Source: Urophycis tenuis (lineage: Eukaryota; Chordata; Actinopteri; Gadiformes; Phycidae). Taken from it: DNA of 64,000 nt. Shown here in pieces: positions 58,187-64,000 of the stretch (position 1 is the stretch's first letter; the number at the start of each line of letters is the position of its first letter). The translations under genes were made by a program, and so were the position numbers. Under the pieces are notes generated by a model that had not been told where the DNA came from, did no database searches, and saw only the letters and a list, made by a program, of their open reading frames with translations. Where the stretch lies: NCBI GenBank assembly GCA_036785325.1, contig JAXIVH010000181.1, forward strand, positions 43,501 to 107,500, written 5' to 3'.

Positions 58187-58505
58187 ATGCCGTGGTGTAA
58201 GTGAGTTGGTCATTTTGAAAAATTGTTGCAATGACAAGCCACGGCCCAAACTCTCAATCATTGATATAGCAAGAACTAAGCCACCAAATTCAAGCATTCT
58301 TGCTTCAATTGGACCCAATTAAAGTCTAACTTTGTAATACAATAAAGATTACAGCTATCCAGTAAATAATTGTTCCCAAGTGGTCAAATGTGGTGTGTTT
58401 AGCCTCTGCTTTGAGGACGTTGCGTTTCCAATCCCAACTCTGCCAGTCAACAGGTTGAACTTAAGTTCAACTTTGGAGTGGCATTGAGGAAAACATGTCG
58501 TCAGA

Positions 58506-58519
58506 GGTAGTGTGGCCGA
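58506..58519 (+). pseudogene. tRNA-Leu L18, 5' part cut by hAT
   Basis: First 14 nt of a Leu gene (GGTAGTGTGGCCGA); the gene then stops at the hAT left end. The final 8 nt are the duplicated target site. The remainder is at 62011-62086. Confidence 0.95.
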
Positions 58520-61500
58520 TAGGGCTGGGTATCGTTTAAAAATTTTCGATACCAGTACCGATACCAGTACCCTTAAAACGATACCGATACCAAGTGAGTA
58601 CTTCATTCGATACTTTTTTTTAACTTCATTGGATATTAATCATGTGAAAAGAAAGCAATCGGTTGCGTAAATGTCACCACTCCTCTCCATTCAAAAGATT
58701 TTTACACAAATACATTTTGAAAGTGCTCAATTTAATAAATAACCGTACAAACCTGTACAACAAAGTATTATTACATACATTCTGAATCTAACCAGTAACA
58801 CTAACCACTGACCAGTCAGACCTCCTCAACAGTTCTTTTTAAGAAATATTAACATGTCAACCTTCTCTGGGGCAAGGCATGCCCTTTCCTGGCTAATTGT
58901 GTCTCCAGCAGTCGAAAATATTAGTTCTGCTGGAGTGGAGGATGCCTGGACACATGTATAATTAGAGGCCAGGTCGAACAAGATGGGGAATGTCCCTCTC
59001 CTCTCCCACCACCACTCAGCAGGATTGGTGGAGGTCAGCTCTGTAGGTAGAGCTCTGTAGAGTTCAAGCTCCTTCTGTGCCTTCTCTGATCGGTTAAGGA
59101 GTGGCGCTGCCTGGATGGTCTTAAGGGCCAGGTCCTCCTCGGCGAAAAGCTCCCCCAGAGCAGAGTCAGACATGGAGTGGCTTGTAGTCACAGCAGTCTA
59201 TAAATATAAATCGAGGTAAAAATTGAGAGAGAAAAAACAAGTGAGACTAAACCGGAGAAAACACTGAAGTACTGATCATCTTAATGCAAAATGCTTAGGT
59301 TTGTCTATTTAAGAGATGTGTAAGTAATGAATGGTAAGTATTACAGAAAGCTTACATCTGTTGTGTTCTCCATAAATGCAGCCTCTTCATCCTCTTCATC
59401 CTCTTCTTCCTCCTCCATCACCTCATCCAGTTGGTCCTCTCCATCGATTTCCAGTGCATACTATGTTAATACAGTTTTATATCACTATTCTGTGTGGCAT
59501 TTCAATAATCAATACTTCATCTTCATCCCAGAAAGTACGGTAACAATAGCCAAAATGAAGCAAACCTGTTCAGAGTTTTTGCCACATGCCTTCTCTTCCA
59601 ACCTAGACCAAACGGCAGCATCCAGGATTTTGGTCTTAAACCTGGGGTCAAGTGATGTGGCCTCTTCCAGGAACATCCTGATGTTTTCATCCTGTGGGAG
59701 ATAAATAATATACCAGTACCAGAGTTAGACCCTGTCATAATGTATTTTTAGTGATTTACTACAACAACAACAACAAAACATACCGTGTAACGCTTTGAAA
59801 GGTCATCCCACACCCTTTTCTTAATGGCAGCAGTAAAGGTGGAGTCTGCATCCTGAACCTTGAAGTGACCCTCAAGCTTCTGCAGGATGGGCAAAATTTG
59901 GCCACATGCTGGAGTCCTTTCTGATGATACACACAGTGTTGAGGTGTAGAGGATTCTCATCACTCTCACGAACTCCTCTGCACGCCTGAAGTCCTGGTCT
60001 GTAATTCTCTGCAGCCTGAAAAAAAGAAGACAACCACCACACACAAAACCAACGCAGTTTTAATGAAGATATCAAATTAAAGAAATACCATGTCAGACTA
60101 GTGATAATGTCATGCACATTAAATCTTACCTGTCCCTTTCCATTGACCTCCTGAGCCTGGGGTCCAGAGATGCTGCTTGAATGGCTGAATACTGCTCTAT
60201 AAACCGTTCAATCATGAGGTAGAGTGTATTCCACGTAGTTCTCACATCGAGCACCATTGCATGCTGTGGGAGATCTGAAAACATTAAACAATGCACATGC
60301 ATTTCATTTACATGATAAAAATTTTGGAAACATTTATGCTGCCAATACAGGAATAGACATACTTAAGAGGTGTTGTTTCTCCTTCATCACTGGCTTGGCT
60401 AAGCTCGCCTTCCTCAGCCACACGACCACTGCCCGGATTCTTGCTGCCCAATTCGACACTGTTGGTTCAGTGTACACCTTTTGGGCAGCAAGGTTAAGCG
60501 AATGAGCAAAGCAGCCTATCTTGACCACCTTCAACGTCCTAGCAGCCACACCCATATTTGCAGCATTGTCTACTGTTACGGCTACCACCTTTCCCTGAAT
60601 ATTAAACTCTGCCATTATGTGACGAATCTGTTCTGCCACAAATTCTCCTGTCTGGGCCTCATAGACAGCTTTAGTGTGGAGAACCCTTTCTTGCAGCTGA
60701 CCTCCCTTAGCAAAGTGGACAGTGACTGTGATGTAGTGATCTTGGGCTGCACTGGTCCAACCATCACAGGTAAGGGCCACATGCTCAGTCTCCTCCAACT
60801 CAGCCTGCACTCTCTCCCTCTCTACGGCGTACCACGCTGGTATCAATGTGGTAGAGAGCATGTCTCTTGATGGCGGTTGATACCGTGGGTTAAGGGCAGC
60901 AACCATCTCTCTAAGTAAAACACAGGATCACAGAGCATCTTAAATGGTTCACCTCAAAGCATTAGTTGCTGAAACTCCAATTTGCTGAGCATAAGTGAGT
61001 GAGTTACAATCATCAATGCTGACAGGCTTACCTAAACCAAGGTGACTCTACGGTTGAAAATGGCTGAAGCCCTTTCACAATAAATTCTGTCACTTTCCTG
61101 TGGCATTCCTCCTTCCTCTCCCTTGTCATCTGCGATCTGGCAGCTAACGTGAATGGTGTGAGGCTGCTGCTAGAGTCTCTGGCAACGTCGGCCGGTGAAG
61201 TGATGGTGGTGGTAGTAGTCGTAGTTGTACCTTAACATTAAGTTCGTAAGTAATTAAGCTGCTACAGAAGCTAAAACTACGGTAACTTAACCACTGAACA
61301 AAACATTGACAGATGTGACTGAATAGTAGGGTGCTAACTTGCTAATTAGGTAAAATTAGTGAGCACACATGCCTACAACATGCCCAAAACGATTTACTTT
61401 ACAATAAATGTTTTAACACACAAAGGATTAGTACTGTTAACCTAGTAACCGTTTATATATTACCTGAAGTTGTCGACGGTTGCGGCTTGTCCTGTTGAGA

Positions 61501-62010
61501 TGACGATGAGGAGGACGCTGGGGTTGCAGAAGCCGGCTTCATAAATACAGTGCAGTTCTCTGCCCTGAAGTTTTCTCCGTGCGTTATAAGGTGCTTCATC
61601 ATGTTACTTGTATTTCCCGTTTTCCCCGAGATAATCTTACCGCATTTTATGCATTTATTTATACCCGGCGAAACAGGCGTGTAGTACAGCCACACTTTTG
61701 ACCGTTTTGCCGGCATCTCGGAATAATGACAACTCTGCTACAGACGCCGCGCGTACAGCTTCAACCCGCTTTACCGCCATACAAACTATTGTTGTTCCGG
61801 TGGTGGACCAATCACACGGCGCGTTGAATCGAAGAACGCTTGCGGTGATTGGCTGGGAGCAAAACCATAGCAACAGTCATTTTTTTCTTGATATGGGTAC
61901 AAAAAGAACCGATTGCAGGTATCGTTTGACAGGCGCAGTTTCGATACTACTTGGTATCGAGTTGTTTCGGTCGATACATGAAAAGTATCGAGTACTGATA
62001 CCCAGCCCTA
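58520..62010 (-). mobile_element. hAT transposon inserted in a tRNA-Leu gene, 3.5 kb
   Basis: Ends TAGGGCTGGGTATC and GATACCCAGCCCTA form a 14-bp TIR. The perfect 8-bp TSD GTGGCCGA (58512-58519 and 62011-62018) is tRNA-Leu nucleotides 7-14. It carries a full-length transposase with no visible lesion, which suggests recent insertion and possible autonomy. Confidence 0.95.
58826..61716 (-). CDS. hAT transposase, 8 exons, 659 aa, apparently intact
   Basis: Exons in transcript order: 61464-61716, 61032-61230, 60363-60910, 60130-60274, 59784-60015, 59566-59691, 59356-59460, 58826-59197. All junctions are GT-AG and in phase, total 1980 nt. BED finger: CIKCGKIISGKTGNTSNMMK, HLITH. Catalytic RNase H-like fold: ALTCDGWTSAAQDHYITVTV and AVTVDNAANM with CFAHSLNLAAQ. 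An acidic segment near residue 520 is followed by the C-terminal dimerisation block (NPAEWWWERRGTFPILFDLA, STAGDTISQERACLAPEKVD). Length and domain order match full hAT transposases of the ZBED type. Its CCAAT motif lies near 61808 upstream. Confidence 0.92.
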
Positions 62011-62086
62011 GTGGCCGAGCGGTCTAAGGCGCTGGATTAAGGCTCCAGTCTCTCAGGAGGCGTGGGTTCAAATCCCACCACTGCCA
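62011..62086 (+). pseudogene. tRNA-Leu(AAG) L18, 3' part after hAT
   Basis: Leu nucleotides 7-82, with A and B boxes and anticodon AAG intact. The first six acceptor nucleotides are replaced by hAT terminal sequence (GCCCTA), which cannot pair with CACTGCC. It could be transcribed but would not form a normal acceptor stem. Confidence 0.93.
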
Positions 62087-62508
62087 GGCAGTTCTGTGTA
62101 TTCAGGCAAATTTTTGAAAGGCCATTCTCAAAAGGTAATACTGGGGCCTGACATGCTATGCTCAAAATACTTGGAAACCTTGCATAAAAACAACACTCCT
62201 CCGCAAACACTGTTTGTTTATCATTCAGTCCAACTGTTACAATTAGGGCTAAACAATGAAAAAGGAAATGATTGCAAGGTCATAGGCAGTAGGAGAGGTT
62301 GAACACGTAACAAATATGAATGCGGTCCTCAGATATTTGAGTTTAAGTTGCCATCAGTAAGATGAGTTTGAACGGTGTGAGAACAATTGCGGTAGACTGA
62401 TATCAAAGAACTAGGTCGTCAAAGCCACATCACAGCAGAGTAATTTAGAATTACTCTTTTGATCCCATGTGGGAAATTTGGTATCTACACTTAATTTGCC
62501 GTAACATG

Positions 62509-62580
62509 GGGCTCGTCCGGGATTTGAACCCGGGACCTCTCGCACCCTAAGCGAGAATCATACCCCTAGACCAACGAGCC
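62509..62580 (-). tRNA. tRNA-Pro(AGG), copy P31
   Basis: Consensus Pro gene, anticodon AGG. Confidence 0.94.
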
Positions 62581-62867
62581 ACACTTTCCTCTATTTATTC
62601 GGCCATGTTGAAAATGGGTGCAATGACAAGCCACAGCCAAAAATCCTAAACATATTGCTATCGCCATAAGTGCACAACAAATTCAAACATTCTTCCTTCA
62701 GTTGTACCAGATTAAAGGTCTACATTTATTAAAAAGGGCACTGGGCCCAACGCCAAGAGTGCTATCCGTTACATCTTTGAACAAGCATTGTGAAAATTGT
62801 TCTGATGGTTGATCAGCTCATCGAGAAATAGTCTAGAGCCGCCAACACAGAATTTTACTGCTTCATG

Positions 62868-62939
62868 GGGCTCGTCCGGGATTTGAACCCGGGACCTCTC
62901 GCACCCAAAGCGAGAACCATACCCCTAGACCAACGAGCC
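62868..62939 (-). tRNA. tRNA-Pro(TGG), copy P32
   Basis: Anticodon TGG, stems paired. One change next to the anticodon stem (GGTTCTCG for GATTCTCG). Counterpart of P2. Confidence 0.92.
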
Positions 62940-63210
62940 GTGCCTAATAAAAGTGAGTTGGTCATTTTTAAAATTGTTGCAATGACAAGCCAAGGCCCAA
63001 ACTCTCAATCATTGATTTAGCAAGAACTAAGCCACCAAATTCAAGCATTCCTGCTTCAGTTGGACCCAATTAAAGTCTAACTTTGTAATAAAATAAAGAT
63101 TACAGATATCCAGTCAATAATTGTTGCCAAGTGGTCAAATGTGGTGTATTTAGCCTCTGCTTTGAGGACGTCGCGTTTCCAATCCCAACTCTGCCAGTAG
63201 TTGGGACAGT

Positions 63211-63292
63211 AAGAGTGTGGCCGAGCGGTCTAAGGCGCTGGATTTAGGCTCCAGTCTCTCAGGAGGCGTGGGTTCAAATCCCACCACTGCCA
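63211..63292 (+). pseudogene. tRNA-Leu(TAG) L19 with broken acceptor stem
   Basis: Anticodon TAG, with variable and T arms of consensus length. The 5' acceptor reads AAGAGTG rather than GGTAGTG, losing pairs 1:72, 2:71 and 3:70. The upstream flank (AGTAGTTGGGACAGTA) differs from every other Leu copy, so a junction or small replacement lies exactly at the gene start. Confidence 0.82.
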
Positions 63293-63735
63293 GGCAGTTC
63301 CGTATATTCAGGCAACTTTTTGAAAGGCCATTCTCAAACGGAAATACTGTGGCCTGACATGTTATGCTCAAATACTTGGAAACCTTGCATAAAAACAACA
63401 CTCCTCCTCAAACACATAGTGTTTGTTTGTTTATCATTCAGTCAAACTGTTACAATTAGGGCTAAACAATGAAAAAGGAAACGATTGCAAGGTCATAGGC
63501 AGTAGGAGAGGTTGAACACGTAACAAATATGAATGTGGTCCTCAGATATTTGACTTTAAGTGGCCATCAGTAAGATGAGTTTGAACGGTGTGAGAACAAT
63601 TGCGGTAGACTGATATCAAAGAACTAGGTCGTCAAAGCCACATCACAGCAGAGTAATTTAGAATTACTCTTTTAGAATCACTCTTTTGATCCCATGAGGG
63701 AAATTTGGTATCTAAGCTTAATTTGCCGTAACATG

Positions 63736-63807
63736 GGGCTCGTCCGGGATTTGAACCCGGGACCTCTCGCACCCTAAGCGAGAATCATACCCCTAGACCA
63801 ACGAGCC
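63736..63807 (-). tRNA. tRNA-Pro(AGG), copy P33
   Basis: Consensus Pro gene, anticodon AGG. The array continues past the window end. Confidence 0.94.
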
Positions 63808-64000
63808 ATACTTTCCTCTGTTTATTCGGCCATGTTGAAAATGGGTGCAATGACAAGCCACAGCCAAAAGTCTTAAACATATTGATATCGCCATAAGTAC
63901 GCCAACAAATTCAAACGTTCTTCCTTCAGTTGAACCAGATTAAAGGTCTGCATTTATTAATCGGGACGGTGGGTTCAACTTCAAGAAAGCTATCCGTTAC

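Overview
The window is teleost-fish-like genomic DNA: spliced vertebrate genes with GT-AG introns, fish-type LINE/SINE tails, and several classes of cut-and-paste transposon. It reads as three zones.

(1) 1-6.8 kb, conserved gene pair. The last coding exon of eif3i (+) converges on a complete hdac1 gene (-). I could resolve hdac1 into 12 coding exons, all in phase, giving 483 codons plus stop. eif3i and hdac1 lie close together in vertebrates, so synteny agrees with the sequence calls. From 6.8 to 11.7 kb there is only intergenic DNA with LINE, SINE-like and Tc1/mariner-like remnants.

(2) 11.7-31.0 kb and 56.6-64.0 kb, one tRNA array. tRNA-Leu genes lie on the + strand (mostly anticodon AAG, two with TAG). 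They alternate with tRNA-Pro genes on the - strand (AGG, CGG and TGG). I count 19 Leu loci and 33 Pro loci plus four short Pro fragments. The core is a 3,703-bp unit repeated three times and then partially. All proteins of about 64-110 residues predicted across these tRNAs are shadows of the tRNAs.

(3) 31.0-56.6 kb, a nested transposon stack inside that array. A 25.6-kb element with 83-bp imperfect terminal inverted repeats (TIRs) and a near-perfect 8-bp target duplication carries a gene of at least 24 exons on the - strand. That gene resembles KDZ (Zisupton)/HMGXB3-like proteins and ends in a Ulp1-type cysteine protease region. The intron before its last exon holds a 14.5-kb hAT element with a perfect 8-bp target-site duplication (TSD). 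That hAT is split by a 10.7-kb CACTA/EnSpm-like element with two gene units: an intact 538-residue spliced gene with a PB1-like N-terminus, overlapping by 8 bp a zinc-finger transposase frame broken by two frameshifts. The hAT also holds a 1.1-kb element with a 9-bp TSD, itself interrupted by a Harbinger-like miniature element. Another hAT (8-bp TSD) sits in an early intron of the outer gene.

Separately, at 58.5-62.0 kb, a 3.5-kb hAT lies inside a tRNA-Leu gene with a perfect 8-bp TSD taken from the tRNA. Its eight-exon, 659-residue transposase shows no stop or frameshift.

Exon models were built by eye from frame, GT-AG sites and phase, and family names rest on remembered motifs, not searches.
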